This document shows positions 33,819 to 43,336 of a DNA stretch of 64,000 nt, in pieces. Positions within the stretch are counted from its first letter, which is position 1, and each line of letters begins with the position of its first letter. Source of the DNA: Mycoplasmatota bacterium. Its GTDB lineage: Bacteria; Bacillota_I; Bacilli_A; Haloplasmatales; Haloplasmataceae. The stretch is from positions 1,929,156 to 1,993,155 of the forward strand of contig CP074573.1 of NCBI GenBank assembly GCA_018394295.1. The letters run 5' to 3'. The translations under genes were made by a program, and so were the position numbers. The notes below the pieces were generated by a model. It searched no databases and was not told the origin of the DNA. It saw nothing but the letters and a program-made list of their open reading frames with translations.

Positions 33819-34331
33819 TCAATCAAAGAACATCGATTTAAACGTTCTTCCTAATACATCAAAATAGGATGCTTTCTTAACATCTTGTTCTACGGTTAAT
33901 GGAACTGTATAGATTACTTTTCCATCTTTTAAGATTTTAAGTTCTCCAATTTGTTCTCCTGCTTTTACACCATTTTTATCTATTGTAAAGTTGAATTGTT
34001 CTTCTAAACCTGTTGGCTTTTCACCTTTTTTTGTCACAATCTTAATCTTTTGTGGTGTAAGTAAGATGTTTTTATATTCATCTACTTTGTAGTTTATACT
34101 TTGATATTCCACTGCTTCATATTGACTGAAACCATATTTTAATAGTTTTACTGTATCATAATTTCTTTGCGTTGGAGATGCTTCTCCCATAATAACACTA
34201 ATTAAACGCATATTGTCTTTTTTCATTGTTGCGGTTAAGTTATAACCAGATTGTGATGTCCACCCTGTTTTTAGGCCATCAATACCAGGAACATGTTTGA
34301 CAAGTTTATTGGTATATACAAAAGACGCCAA
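33819..34331 (-). pseudogene. dacA 3'-tail copy B
   Basis: Matches dacA from residue T221 (TNKLVKHVPGIDGLKTGWTS) to the stop, keeping the KTG motif and the C-terminal domain, with an in-frame loss of seven codons (NDPIYFV). The first six codons are unrelated. The frame is open for 170 residues but lacks the catalytic SxxK and SAN parts and has no ribosome site. Its identity to copy A is very high, so it is recent or kept homogeneous by gene conversion. Confidence 0.85.
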
Positions 34332-34485
34332 AAATATTATTTAATGTTCTTATTATATAATCTATTAATTAATTATGTATACATATATTATTTTAAAATA
34401 TAATTAACTATCATTTTTTGAAAATTTCTATTTCAATATTTCTATCTATAAGATTATTATTTATTTTAATAATTTTCAGATTTTT

Positions 34486-35136
34486 TTAATATTCAATTAT
34501 TAACCAAGATAACCAAAATACTGGTTCTCCTAGTTCATTTTCATTAGTATAATTCGCTAACATTTCGGATTCTTCTAAAGAACTTATAAATCCATTACTA
34601 TTTAATTTTAAATTAAATTCTTTATAGTAATCATCTTCTAAACCATTACAAATATAAGAATGAAAGTCACCTAATATTTCATAACCTAATATCTTACCAG
34701 TTGAATCAGCAGGTCTTTTTGGTTTTATTACTTCGGCAACCCCATATGAGTGGTTATTTTCTTCTTCAATTATTATATCAAAATACTTTTTATGAATATT
34801 CAGTCCTATAATTTTTATTTGATTTAAATTAGTAAAGAACAAATTATAAAATTCTTTAATATCTGATAGATCAATAAATAAACTATTACAAAATATTTTT
34901 CCCTCATTAATTTTAACTTGAACCCATTTTTTCATAACTTTAAAAGTCTTATTATCTATATGTAAACTTTCTCGCGCCTTCTTGACCTCAAATGGAAATT
35001 GATCGCAAATACAAGCACTTACTGATAATATTTTTTGCGGTAAAACATTATCATTCATACATGATGCTCTATCTGTGATTTTTACTAACATATATCCAGC
35101 ATTATAATAATCACTTAAATCAATATCTACCAACAT
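34486..35136 (-). CDS. Immunity-like cytosolic protein, cargo next to dacA
   Basis: A 216-residue protein without signal or membrane helix. The C-terminal region (ILGYEILGDFHSYICNGLED, then LNSNGFISSLEESEMLANYT and a final FWLSWLIIEY) resembles the pattern of immunity proteins found beside polymorphic toxins; this is my judgement from similar proteins and no toxin gene lies beside it. The ribosome site GGAGGGATT is good. It is the first cargo gene after the dacA terminator and is followed by tail copy B. Confidence 0.6.
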   Translation of the reverse strand: MLVDIDLSDYYNAGYMLVKITDRASCMNDNVLPQKILSVSACICDQFPFEVKKARESLHIDNKTFKVMKKWVQVKINEGKIFCNSLFIDLSDIKEFYNLFFTNLNQIKIIGLNIHKKYFDIIIEEENNHSYGVAEVIKPKRPADSTGKILGYEILGDFHSYICNGLEDDYYKEFNLKLNSNGFISSLEESEMLANYTNENELGEPVFWLSWLIIEY

Positions 35137-35337
35137 AATCCCTCCACATATTTATTTAATTCATTATAACATTAAGATAAATTAATTTAAATATAAATTA
35201 AAAAAGTCAATCATATATACAGATTAACTTTTATGTACATTTGTATGAGATCTTATATGTGATTTTTGGATTTTTTACGGTGTTTCGTCCAATAAACTAA
35301 ACGATTTTTTTAATATTTTATCAGGGGTATACAACAT
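35137..35337. other. Stretch between cargo and dacA terminator
   Basis: About 200 AT-rich bases with no frame. At 35316-35335 it carries TTTTATCAGGGG and ATACAACA, which recur next to tail copy D (28751-28772). Confidence 0.45.
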
Positions 35338-35371
35338 AAAAAACGATTAAACTTTCATCTAATCGCTTTTT
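35338..35371 (-). terminator. Terminator of the full dacA gene (copy A)
   Basis: AAAAAACGATTA and the matching TAATCGCTTTTT arms with a loop around AACTTTCATC. It begins 11 bases past the dacA stop and is the parent of the four-fold repeated terminator. Confidence 0.85.
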
Positions 35372-35381
35372 ATATAATCTA

Positions 35382-36560
35382 TCAATCAAAGAACATCGAT
35401 TTAAACGTTCTTCCTAATACATCAAAATAGGATGCTTTCTTAACCTCTTGTTCTACGGTTAATGGAACTGTATAGATAACTTTTCCATCTTTTAAGATTT
35501 CTAGTTCTCCAATTTGTTCTCCTGCTTTTACACCATTTTTATCTATTGTAAATTTAAATTGTTCTTCTAAACCGGTTGGTTTCTCACCTTTTTTGGTCAC
35601 AAAATAAATTGGATCGTTTGTTACTATCTTAATCTTTTGTGGTGTAAGTAAGATGTTTTTATACTCATCTACTTTGTAGTTTTTACTTCTATATTCCACT
35701 GCTTCATATTGACTGAAACCATATTTTAATAGTTTTACTGTATCATAATTTCTTTGTGTAGGAGATGCTTCTCCCATAATTACACTAATTAAACGCATAT
35801 TATCTTTTTTCATTGTAGCCGTTAAATTATATCCTGATTGTGATGTCCAACCTGTTTTTAAGCCATCAATACCAGGTACATGCTTAACTAATTTATTGGT
35901 ATTTACGAGCCAGAAACGCTCATTTGTATCTTCTCTGATATAATCCTCATACATACTGGTGTATTTTACTGTAACCTCTTCATACTTTAGTAATAGATCA
36001 CGTGCCATTTGTGCCATATCATAAGCAGTAGAAAAGTGACCTTCATCAAAATCTGATAATCCAGTTGGATCAGCAAATTTTGTGTTTTTTAAGCCCAATT
36101 CTTTTACTCTTTCATTCATACGTTGTACAAATAACTCTTCACTACCCGCTACTTGTTCAGCAAGAGCAACTGTAGCGTCATTCGCGCTAGAAATTACCAT
36201 ACATTTAAATAAATCTTCAACAGACATTTGTTCCCCTGGTTCTAAGTAAACTTGAGAACCACCATAACTCGCAGCATGTTCAGAAACTGTGACGATTTCA
36301 TCCCATTTAATCTGTCCCTTATCTAGTGCTTCTAATACTAAATAAATAGCCATTATTTTCGTCATTGAAGCAGGAGATCTTTTTTCATTTTCATTTTTCT
36401 GAAACAAAATATCTCCAGTATTTATTTCAATTAATATAGCTGATTTTGCTTCCTTCACAAAAGTATCACTTGTATCTACTGCTTTTACATTAGCTTTCGT
36501 ATAACCAACTAAAAACGCCATAAAAATTAATGAAATTATTAATAAACTCTTATTTTTCAT
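35382..36560 (-). CDS. dacA: D-alanyl-D-alanine carboxypeptidase (PBP5 type), full copy
   Basis: A 392-residue secreted or membrane-anchored penicillin-binding protein that trims the terminal D-Ala of peptidoglycan stems. It has an N-terminal signal segment (about 1-25), the active serine in SMTK (S65, K68), SAN (125-127), KTG (235-237) and a C-terminal beta domain (about 300-385). The ATG at 36560 follows TGAGGTGTGG; an upstream start at 36596 would lie before that site. Its 3' end from about codon 220 (35382-35903) is repeated three more times downstream. The pdp gene next to it upstream is unrelated. Confidence 0.93.
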   Translation of the reverse strand: MKNKSLLIISLIFMAFLVGYTKANVKAVDTSDTFVKEAKSAILIEINTGDILFQKNENEKRSPASMTKIMAIYLVLEALDKGQIKWDEIVTVSEHAASYGGSQVYLEPGEQMSVEDLFKCMVISSANDATVALAEQVAGSEELFVQRMNERVKELGLKNTKFADPTGLSDFDEGHFSTAYDMAQMARDLLLKYEEVTVKYTSMYEDYIREDTNERFWLVNTNKLVKHVPGIDGLKTGWTSQSGYNLTATMKKDNMRLISVIMGEASPTQRNYDTVKLLKYGFSQYEAVEYRSKNYKVDEYKNILLTPQKIKIVTNDPIYFVTKKGEKPTGLEEQFKFTIDKNGVKAGEQIGELEILKDGKVIYTVPLTVEQEVKKASYFDVLGRTFKSMFFD

Positions 36561-36711
36561 AAACCACACCTCATAAAATAATATGTGATTTTTCATTTTA
36601 TATAACTAATAATTGACATATTTTGTGTTTTTAATATAAAAAAATATAGAATTTGACGTTTTTATAGATTAAACTTCATATAATTGTTCAAGATTTTTTT
36701 ATTTAATTAAT

Positions 36712-36738
36712 AGAAAAACTACACACAAGGTGTAGTTT
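36712..36738 (-). terminator. Terminator overlapping the pdp stop
   Basis: AAACTACAC and GTGTAGTTT form a 9-bp stem with a five-base loop; the minus-strand side is followed by TTCTATTAATT. The stop codon of pdp lies at the edge of the stem. Confidence 0.75.
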
Positions 36739-38038
36739 ATTTAATCACATCTAATATTAATTTTCTTTTTTCTATCTTATCATCTGTAAAAGTAAACAAG
36801 TTTCTAAACTCATTAAAACTATCATCATTTAATTCTGAATTACTATATATAACACCAATGATTGAATCATTGTCAACTAAATCACCAATTTTTTTCTTGA
36901 TTTTTAATCCTACTGCTAAATCAATTTCTGATACCTTCGTTTCTCTACCTGCTCCTAATTTCATTGCGAAATTACCTACTGCTAAAGCATTAATTGCTTT
37001 TACATATCCTTTATTTTCTGCTTTTACTTCATAAATATATTTCGCTTGTGGCAAACGAGAATAATCATCTACAACTAATTCATCTCCACCTTGTGCTTTA
37101 ATAAACTGTTTAAACTTGTTTAATGCATGGTGATTGTCAATTTGTGTTTTTAAAATTCCCATTGCTTCATTTATGGACTCTGCTTCACCAGCATTAACCA
37201 ATATATGAGCACCTAAATTTAAAACCAGTTCTTCGAAATCTTTAGGACCATTTCCTTTTAGTGTCTCAATTGCTTCAATTACTTCTAAACTATTTCCTAC
37301 TGCTTCGCCTAATGGTTCATCCATATTCGTAATTAACGCAGAAACATTTCGTTCAAATTTTTTACCAATTTGAACCATGGCTTTTGATAATGTTCTTGCA
37401 TGTTCAATATCTTTCATAAATGCACCAGAACCTACTTTAACATCTAAAACAATGGTTTCAGCACCAGCAGCTATCTTTTTACCCATAATAGATGATGCGA
37501 TTAAAGGTATCGATTCTATAGTTCCCGTCACATCACGTAAAGCATATAATTTCTTATCTGCAGGGCACATTTCCTTGGTTTGCCCGATAATTGATATACC
37601 AATTTCATTTACTTGATTAATGAAATCTTCTTCACTTAATTCTATATTAAAACCTGCAATTGATTCTAATTTATCCAACGTTCCACCCGTATGACCCAAG
37701 CCACGACCACTCATCTTTGCTAGTTTTACATTGCAACTAGCAATTAATGGTCCTAAAGCCAATGATGTCTTATCGCCTACGCCTCCTGTTGAATGTTTAT
37801 CTACTGTTTTACCATTGACATTAGACAAATCTAATACTTCTCCACTATCAACCACAGCTTTTGTTAGAAAATAACGTTCTTCATCGTTCATATCTTGAAA
37901 ACATATCGCCATTAATAAACTTGACATCTGATAATCTGGTATATCACCTTTTGTATACCCCTCAATTATCCAATTGATTTCCTCTTCAGTTAATGGTTTT
38001 TGTTCCCTTTTTTTAATAATCAAGTCAGTCATTCTCAT
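36737..38038 (-). CDS. pdp: Pyrimidine-nucleoside phosphorylase
   Basis: A 433-residue cytoplasmic enzyme that cleaves uridine, thymidine and deoxyuridine with phosphate. Family signatures: DKHSTGGVGDKTSLALGPLI (phosphate site), AKMSGRGLGHTGGTLDKLES and LDVKVGSGAFMKD. Length and order are as in Bacillus Pdp. The ATG follows AAAGGAGATG with ten bases of spacing. It is transcribed alone; the divergent histidine phosphatase starts about 110 bases upstream. Confidence 0.96.
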   Translation of the reverse strand: MRMTDLIIKKREQKPLTEEEINWIIEGYTKGDIPDYQMSSLLMAICFQDMNDEERYFLTKAVVDSGEVLDLSNVNGKTVDKHSTGGVGDKTSLALGPLIASCNVKLAKMSGRGLGHTGGTLDKLESIAGFNIELSEEDFINQVNEIGISIIGQTKEMCPADKKLYALRDVTGTIESIPLIASSIMGKKIAAGAETIVLDVKVGSGAFMKDIEHARTLSKAMVQIGKKFERNVSALITNMDEPLGEAVGNSLEVIEAIETLKGNGPKDFEELVLNLGAHILVNAGEAESINEAMGILKTQIDNHHALNKFKQFIKAQGGDELVVDDYSRLPQAKYIYEVKAENKGYVKAINALAVGNFAMKLGAGRETKVSEIDLAVGLKIKKKIGDLVDNDSIIGVIYSNSELNDDSFNEFRNLFTFTDDKIEKRKLILDVIK

Positions 38039-38148
38039 ATAAATAACATCTCCTTTAAAATGAATGCGTTATTATTATATCATGTTTTTCACAAAACATA
38101 AAAGACTATGTTATAATAATGACAGAAATTCTAAAAGAGGTGAAAAAA

Positions 38149-38718
38149 TTGACAAAAATCACATTAGTAAGACACGGTCAAACCGATTATAATAAAAATC
38201 GTATTATCCAAGGACAAATTGATATCCCTTTAAATTCATTAGGGAAAGAACAAGCAGTTAAAACTTCGAATCACTTTAAAAATGAATCAATCGATTTAAT
38301 CATTTCTTCGCCACTCATAAGAGCATATGAAACCGCACAAATCATCGCAAATGAAATAAATTATACAAATGATATCCTTATAGATAAAGCATTTATTGAA
38401 AGAAATTTTGGACAAGCAGATGGTAAAGAAATTTCTTTATGTATAGAGAAGGTCCATCAAGAAGAAATAACTGGTTTAGAACTAAGTAGTCAACTTAAGA
38501 AACGAATGATCGATGGCATTTTAAAAGTTGTTAAAGAAAATGAAAATAAAAATATTGTAATTGTTTGTCATTCACATTCAATAAAAGCTGTTCTTTCTGC
38601 ATTAAATCCCGATCAATATAATTTTAAAACCCCTTTAACTAATTGTGGAATTACCTTATTAGAACATAGGGATAATCAATTAACTATATTAAAAGCAAGT
38701 TATAACGATTATATTTAA
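38149..38718 (+). CDS. Histidine phosphatase (phosphoglycerate mutase-like)
   Basis: A 189-residue phosphatase. The catalytic motif is LVRHGQTDYNKNRIIQGQID, with the second histidine in IVIVCHSHSIKAV and the arginine in ISSPLIRAYETA. Members act on varied phosphate esters, so the substrate is open. I place the start at the TTG 38149 because AGAGGTGA lies nine bases upstream; an ATG at 38119 sits in a promoter-like TATAATAATG and lacks a ribosome site. A terminator follows after the stop. Confidence 0.88.
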   Translation: MTKITLVRHGQTDYNKNRIIQGQIDIPLNSLGKEQAVKTSNHFKNESIDLIISSPLIRAYETAQIIANEINYTNDILIDKAFIERNFGQADGKEISLCIEKVHQEEITGLELSSQLKKRMIDGILKVVKENENKNIVIVCHSHSIKAVLSALNPDQYNFKTPLTNCGITLLEHRDNQLTILKASYNDYI

Positions 38719-38725
38719 CTCATTG

Positions 38726-38752
38726 GCAATGTGTAAAAACATTGCTTTTTTT
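38726..38752 (+). terminator. Terminator after the histidine phosphatase gene
   Basis: GCAATGT and ACATTGC with a six-base loop followed by seven T. Confidence 0.88.
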
Positions 38753-38839
38753 ATGTCTTTCTCTAATTATTATCATCATTTAATATTAATAAGTATTAAA
38801 TATAGGTTCAGTCAAAAAATAAAATTAAAGGTGATTATC

Positions 38840-40270
38840 ATGAAAAAATATTTTTATATTATCTTTCTATGGGGCTTTTTTATCTTCTACTCTATTTCTG
38901 TAAGCGCAACTTCTGATTTTCATCATGTTTATTTTCCCGATAACAATTTTAATACTGCGATAAGAGAGTTGATAAAAAAACCACATGGTGAGATTAAAAT
39001 AGAAGATTTAGACCACATAAGAGAATTAAAGATAAATCAGAATCAAATTAAAAATATCGATGGAATACAGTATCTGACAAATCTAAAAAAATTAGATTTA
39101 AGTTTTAATAAAATTGAGGACATCTCTTATCTCAGTGAACTACATCATTTAACCCATTTAAAATTAAATTACAACAAAATTTCAAATATCAAACCTTTAA
39201 GTAAACTTAGTCATTTACAATTATTAAGTTTAGATAAAAATAACCTAACTAACATTTCGCCTTTAGAAAATTTAAATAAACTCAAATCATTAAGTTTATC
39301 TTCTAATCATATTAAAGAATTATCACCACTTCGCAATTTAACGAATTTAATCAATCTTGATTTACATGGGAATGATATTAATAAAATTACTTCACTAGAA
39401 AATTTAACTCATCTTGTTAAATTATCAGTAGGCAGAAATAAAATAAAAAATATAGCTGCGTTAAATCAATTAAGGAATCTATCAACACTTGAACTATCAG
39501 AAAATAAAATTAGTGATGTAACCCCTATACAAAGCCTAATAAAATTGAAACATCTTTATTTACACAATAATGAGGTCAGAAATTTTGATTTTACATCTCT
39601 AAAGAAATTAATCTACTTAAATTTATCAAATAATAAAATTGAAAGTTTACATGGTTTATCAAAACTAAAGTCTTTAAAACACTTAACTTTGAGTCATAAT
39701 AAAATACAAGTTATTACACCTCTTCAAAAGTTAAATCAGTTAGTAATTTTGAGTATAAGTAATAATGACATAAAAGAGATTACACCACTTAAAGATTTAA
39801 TGAAATTAGAAAAACTATGGTTAAACCATAATAAAATACAAGATGTATCGGCACTAAAAACACTTAGAAGATTACGCTATATCGATATATCCTATAATGA
39901 TATTAAAGATTTAGGTTCTTTAAGATATATAAAAAATTTAACTTTAACTTCTATAATGATTCATAATAATCCACTACCAGATTATATTTTTACCGATTAT
40001 AATACACATTTATATGTCTTAAAACAATTACGAGTTGCAATTCTAAAAGCAATCCGTGATTATTATGGGGAAAGTAGACTATATACGAATGAAGGAATAT
40101 TAAGCCTTAAAAAGATAAAATCTGGGTATCAAATTGTGGTTAAAATAGAAACATTTAATGGACCACATAATCCACCTTATGGTATAGACACAATTACTTT
40201 CATTCAAAAAGATAAAGATATTAGGTTAAAAAATTATAATCATCAAGATATCAAACCTATTATTAATTAA
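38840..40270 (+). CDS. Secreted leucine-rich repeat protein (internalin-like)
   Basis: A 476-residue protein with an N-terminal signal segment (MKKYFYIIFLWGFFIFYSIS, cleavage probably after VSATS) and about 14 leucine-rich repeats of 22 residues (pattern LTNLKKLDLSFNKIEDISYL) from about 55 to 375. The last 100 residues form a non-repeat cap. No LPxTG anchor, cell-wall binding repeat or lipobox is seen, so retention at the surface is uncertain. Binding of a protein partner is the usual job of such domains. The ATG at 38840 has AAAGGTGAT upstream. The FAD/Rieske gene starts 14 bases after it. Confidence 0.87.
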   Translation: MKKYFYIIFLWGFFIFYSISVSATSDFHHVYFPDNNFNTAIRELIKKPHGEIKIEDLDHIRELKINQNQIKNIDGIQYLTNLKKLDLSFNKIEDISYLSELHHLTHLKLNYNKISNIKPLSKLSHLQLLSLDKNNLTNISPLENLNKLKSLSLSSNHIKELSPLRNLTNLINLDLHGNDINKITSLENLTHLVKLSVGRNKIKNIAALNQLRNLSTLELSENKISDVTPIQSLIKLKHLYLHNNEVRNFDFTSLKKLIYLNLSNNKIESLHGLSKLKSLKHLTLSHNKIQVITPLQKLNQLVILSISNNDIKEITPLKDLMKLEKLWLNHNKIQDVSALKTLRRLRYIDISYNDIKDLGSLRYIKNLTLTSIMIHNNPLPDYIFTDYNTHLYVLKQLRVAILKAIRDYYGESRLYTNEGILSLKKIKSGYQIVVKIETFNGPHNPPYGIDTITFIQKDKDIRLKNYNHQDIKPIIN

Positions 40271-40284
40271 CAAGGAGGAAGAAA

Positions 40285-41796
40285 ATGCATCATTCATTAT
40301 GGTTAGATCAATCTAAATTAAAAAGGTTCCCTACATTAAAAAATGATTTGGAAACAGATGTGTTAGTTATTGGTGGAGGTATTACTGGAATTACAACAGC
40401 CCTATTATTAGTTGAAGAGGGTTATAATGTATCGGTTGTCGATAAAAATAAACTACTGTATGGGACTACTGGCCATACAACGGCTAAAGTAACCATTCAA
40501 CATGGGCTTATTTATCATAATTTAATAAAAAAATTAGGAATTGATAAATCACAACTTTATGTTGATTCAAATCAAAAAGCACTTGAACTTATTAAATACA
40601 ACATTAAATCATTAGATATATTTTGTGATTTTGAAGATGTCCCAAGTTATGTGTATACTCAACGAGAAGATAAGATTAAATTAATTGAAAAAGAATTTGA
40701 AGCTGTACAGCGATTAAAAATAGATAGTTTCATAACAGATGAATTAACATTACCATTTGAAATTAAAGGCGCAATAGGCTTTAAAAACCAAGGGCATTTT
40801 AATATCACTAAATATTTACAGGATTTAGTAGAAGCATTTACTCAAAACGATGATAGTTACATATTTGAACAGTCAAAAGTCATTAAGGTTAAAGAAGACA
40901 ATAATATGTGTCACACCTATTTAGATAGTGGCATTAAAATAAAATCAAGACATGTCGTATTAGCCTCTCATTATCCTTGTAATGATACTTATAATCTATA
41001 TTTTACTAAACTAGAACCCACAACCTCTTATGTGATTGCGGCTAAATATCATGCCAAGTTTGATAATGCAGATTATATTAATATTGAAAAACCAATACGA
41101 TCTATAAGAACGCAACAAGTAGATAATGACAATTTAATATTAATTGGTGGTGAGAGTCATCAAACAGGTAATTTAGAAAATAAAAGATCACATTTTGATA
41201 ATTTAGAAACATTTGGTAAAGAATACTTTAATATTGAAGAACCGCTTTACAAATGGTCAAATCAAGACTATAAGACTTTTGATAACCTACCATATATTGG
41301 TCGATTAAATAAAAAATCTCCTCATATTATTGTCGCTACTGGTTTTAAAAAATGGGGGATGACAACAAGTCATGTAGCAGCAATGTTAGCTAGAGATTTA
41401 ATTACCAATAAAAAAACTGATTATGAAGACTTATATGATCCAAGACGTTTCAGTGATAAATTAAATTGTCAGTACTTCAGATACAACCTAAAAAGCGCTA
41501 AAAACTTTATTAAAGATAGACTAAAGAAAACTCCAAAAGACTTCAATGTTGAGGTAGGAAAAGGTAAAATCGTCTCTTATAAAGGTAAAAAATATGGTGT
41601 CTATAAAAATGAAAATGAAGAATTATTTATTGTTGATGCAACTTGTCCACATTTAAAATGCATTCTAACATTTAACAATGATCAAAAAACTTACGATTGC
41701 CCTTGTCATGGTTCACGTTTTACTTTTAAAGGAAAATATATTGATGGACCCTCTATTAAAGACTTAAAGAGAATTAATTTTAAAGACATTAAGTAA
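40285..41796 (+). CDS. FAD-dependent oxidoreductase with C-terminal Rieske domain
   Basis: A 503-residue protein of the DadA/glycine oxidase-like class fused to a [2Fe-2S] Rieske domain. The FAD loop is VLVIGGGITGITTALLLVEE and the TTGHTTAKVT segment is family typical. The Rieske ligands are in CPHLKC (Cys, His) and CPCHGSRFTF (Cys, His), about 450-475. Such proteins occur in Bacilli (YhfW type) and are thought to oxidise an amine or similar substrate with electron transfer through the cluster. The ribosome site AAGGAGGAAG is strong. It forms an operon with the LRR protein gene. Confidence 0.9.
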   Translation: MHHSLWLDQSKLKRFPTLKNDLETDVLVIGGGITGITTALLLVEEGYNVSVVDKNKLLYGTTGHTTAKVTIQHGLIYHNLIKKLGIDKSQLYVDSNQKALELIKYNIKSLDIFCDFEDVPSYVYTQREDKIKLIEKEFEAVQRLKIDSFITDELTLPFEIKGAIGFKNQGHFNITKYLQDLVEAFTQNDDSYIFEQSKVIKVKEDNNMCHTYLDSGIKIKSRHVVLASHYPCNDTYNLYFTKLEPTTSYVIAAKYHAKFDNADYINIEKPIRSIRTQQVDNDNLILIGGESHQTGNLENKRSHFDNLETFGKEYFNIEEPLYKWSNQDYKTFDNLPYIGRLNKKSPHIIVATGFKKWGMTTSHVAAMLARDLITNKKTDYEDLYDPRRFSDKLNCQYFRYNLKSAKNFIKDRLKKTPKDFNVEVGKGKIVSYKGKKYGVYKNENEELFIVDATCPHLKCILTFNNDQKTYDCPCHGSRFTFKGKYIDGPSIKDLKRINFKDIK

Positions 41797-41834
41797 ACTT
41801 TTATTTTGATTTATTTAATCTTTCTTCCCTTTAT

Positions 41835-41868
41835 AAAACACGCTATACAAAACGTATAGCGTGTTTTT
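41835..41868. terminator. Bidirectional terminator between the oxidoreductase and cysE
   Basis: AAAACACGCTATAC and GTATAGCGTGTTTT form a 14-bp stem with a five-base loop and T-runs on both sides. Confidence 0.92.
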
Positions 41869-41870
41869 TA

Positions 41871-42389
41871 TTAATATTTAATTTCTTTTATGACAGCAGG
41901 AATTCCTACAGCTGTTGCGTGAGGGGGAACATCACGTAATACAACAGCATTAGCACCTACTTTACTATTTTCTCCTATAACGATTGGTCCTAATATTTTG
42001 GAACCTGCCCCTAATGTTACCATATCTTTTATCGTTGGATGTCTCTTCCCTTGATGTTTACCTGTTCCACCTAATGTAACACCATGATAAATAAGAACAT
42101 CATTCCCTATTTCTACTGTTTCACCAATCACTACCCCTGTACCATGATCAATAAATAAACGTTTACCAATTTTAGCTGCTGGATGTATTTCAATATTTAA
42201 AATATTTCTTACACAATACATTAAGAAAAAGGAAATATACTTTAGTTTATGATTATATAAAAAATGGGCAATTCGATACCAAAAGACAGCTTGAACACCA
42301 GGATAAAAAAGAATAATTTGTAAGAAATATCTAGCAGCAGGATCACGTTCTTTTATCGATTTAATGAATGACTTCTCCTTTTTAGACAT
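41871..42389 (-). CDS. cysE: Serine O-acetyltransferase
   Basis: A 172-residue acetyltransferase that makes O-acetylserine for cysteine synthesis. The left-handed beta-helix hexapeptides are clear ([51 protein letters not shown]), with the catalytic histidine in DHGTG. It is the short form lacking part of the N-terminal helical domain. It follows cysK directly (seven-base gap), so the two steps of the pathway are co-expressed, and the products form the cysteine synthase complex in known systems. Confidence 0.94.
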   Translation of the reverse strand: MSKKEKSFIKSIKERDPAARYFLQIILFYPGVQAVFWYRIAHFLYNHKLKYISFFLMYCVRNILNIEIHPAAKIGKRLFIDHGTGVVIGETVEIGNDVLIYHGVTLGGTGKHQGKRHPTIKDMVTLGAGSKILGPIVIGENSKVGANAVVLRDVPPHATAVGIPAVIKEIKY

Positions 42390-42396
42390 CTTTATC

Positions 42397-43314
42397 TTAC
42401 TCTCCTACTTCATACAAAGTTGTACTTAAATATCTTTCACCATTATCAGGTGCTATGACAACGACTTTTTTTCCATTACCTAGTTTTTTAGCAATTTCTA
42501 AAGCAGCATATATACTAGCACCAGATGAAACACCGATTAAAATACCATAATCTTTAGCTAACTGTCTAGCAGTTTGAAAGGCATTTTCTGATGAAACTTG
42601 GATAACTTCATCATAAATCGATACATTTAATATTTTAGGAATAAACCCTGCCCCAATCCCTTGAATTTTATGTGGCCCTGGTTTACCACCTGATAAAACA
42701 GGTGAATTTAATGGTTCTACTGCAACCAAATGGACATTTGGTATTTGATTTTTAATAATATTACCAATCCCTGTAATCGTACCGCCTGTCCCAACTCCAG
42801 CAACGAGTGCATCAAATCCTTCTTTAAAATCTTTTAATAATTCCTTTGCGGTTGTTTCTTCATGGGCTTTAATGTTATTTTCGTTTTCAAATTGTTTTAA
42901 CATATAATAACCTTTTTCTTTAACCAATTGTTCTGCTTTTTCAATTGCCCCATTCATTCCTTTAGCACCTTCAGTTAAAACAATGGTTGCTCCATAAGCT
43001 CCCATAATTTTACGACGCTCTATACTCATTGTTTCTGGCATCACAACAACAATTTTATAACCTCTAGCTGCAGCAACCATTGAAGCCCCAATCCCTGTAT
43101 TTCCACTGGTTGGTTCAATAATTGTATCCCCTGGCTTTAATTCACCATTTTTTTCAGCAGCATCAATCATTTTGTAGGCGATTCTATCTTTTATAGAACC
43201 CCCTGGGTTAAAGAATTCGAGTTTTATATATACATCAGCATAATTTTCTGGTAATTTATTCAATTTTACAATGGGAGTATTCCCAATTAATTCATCAATT
43301 CTATTAACAATCAT
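42397..43314 (-). CDS. cysK: Cysteine synthase A
   Basis: A 305-residue PLP enzyme that converts O-acetylserine and sulfide to cysteine. The PLP lysine is in [14 protein letters not shown], followed by [14 protein letters not shown], the glycine loop GTGGTITG and [13 protein letters not shown]. The ATG at 43314 has AAAGGAG about ten bases upstream; GTG and ATG codons just before it lie within the site. The promoter (TTGAAA, 16 bases, TATAAT) is at 43337-43364 and has a palindrome upstream of it, so the cysK-cysE operon is probably regulated. Confidence 0.95.
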   Translation of the reverse strand: MIVNRIDELIGNTPIVKLNKLPENYADVYIKLEFFNPGGSIKDRIAYKMIDAAEKNGELKPGDTIIEPTSGNTGIGASMVAAARGYKIVVVMPETMSIERRKIMGAYGATIVLTEGAKGMNGAIEKAEQLVKEKGYYMLKQFENENNIKAHEETTAKELLKDFKEGFDALVAGVGTGGTITGIGNIIKNQIPNVHLVAVEPLNSPVLSGGKPGPHKIQGIGAGFIPKILNVSIYDEVIQVSSENAFQTARQLAKDYGILIGVSSGASIYAALEIAKKLGNGKKVVVIAPDNGERYLSTTLYEVGE

Positions 43315-43336
43315 TTTAATCATCACTCCTTTTATT

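Noticed and set aside
28772-34331. The repeated dacA ends as an insertion sequence or MITE family
   Set aside because: They are coding sequence of dacA plus its terminator, in one orientation, with no terminal inverted repeats or target duplications seen.
33819-34331. Tail copy B as a small functional protein
   Set aside because: It lacks the active-site serine, has no ribosome site and carries an in-frame deletion.
38119-38148. An earlier ATG for the histidine phosphatase
   Set aside because: It lies within a TATAATAATG promoter-like stretch and has no ribosome site.
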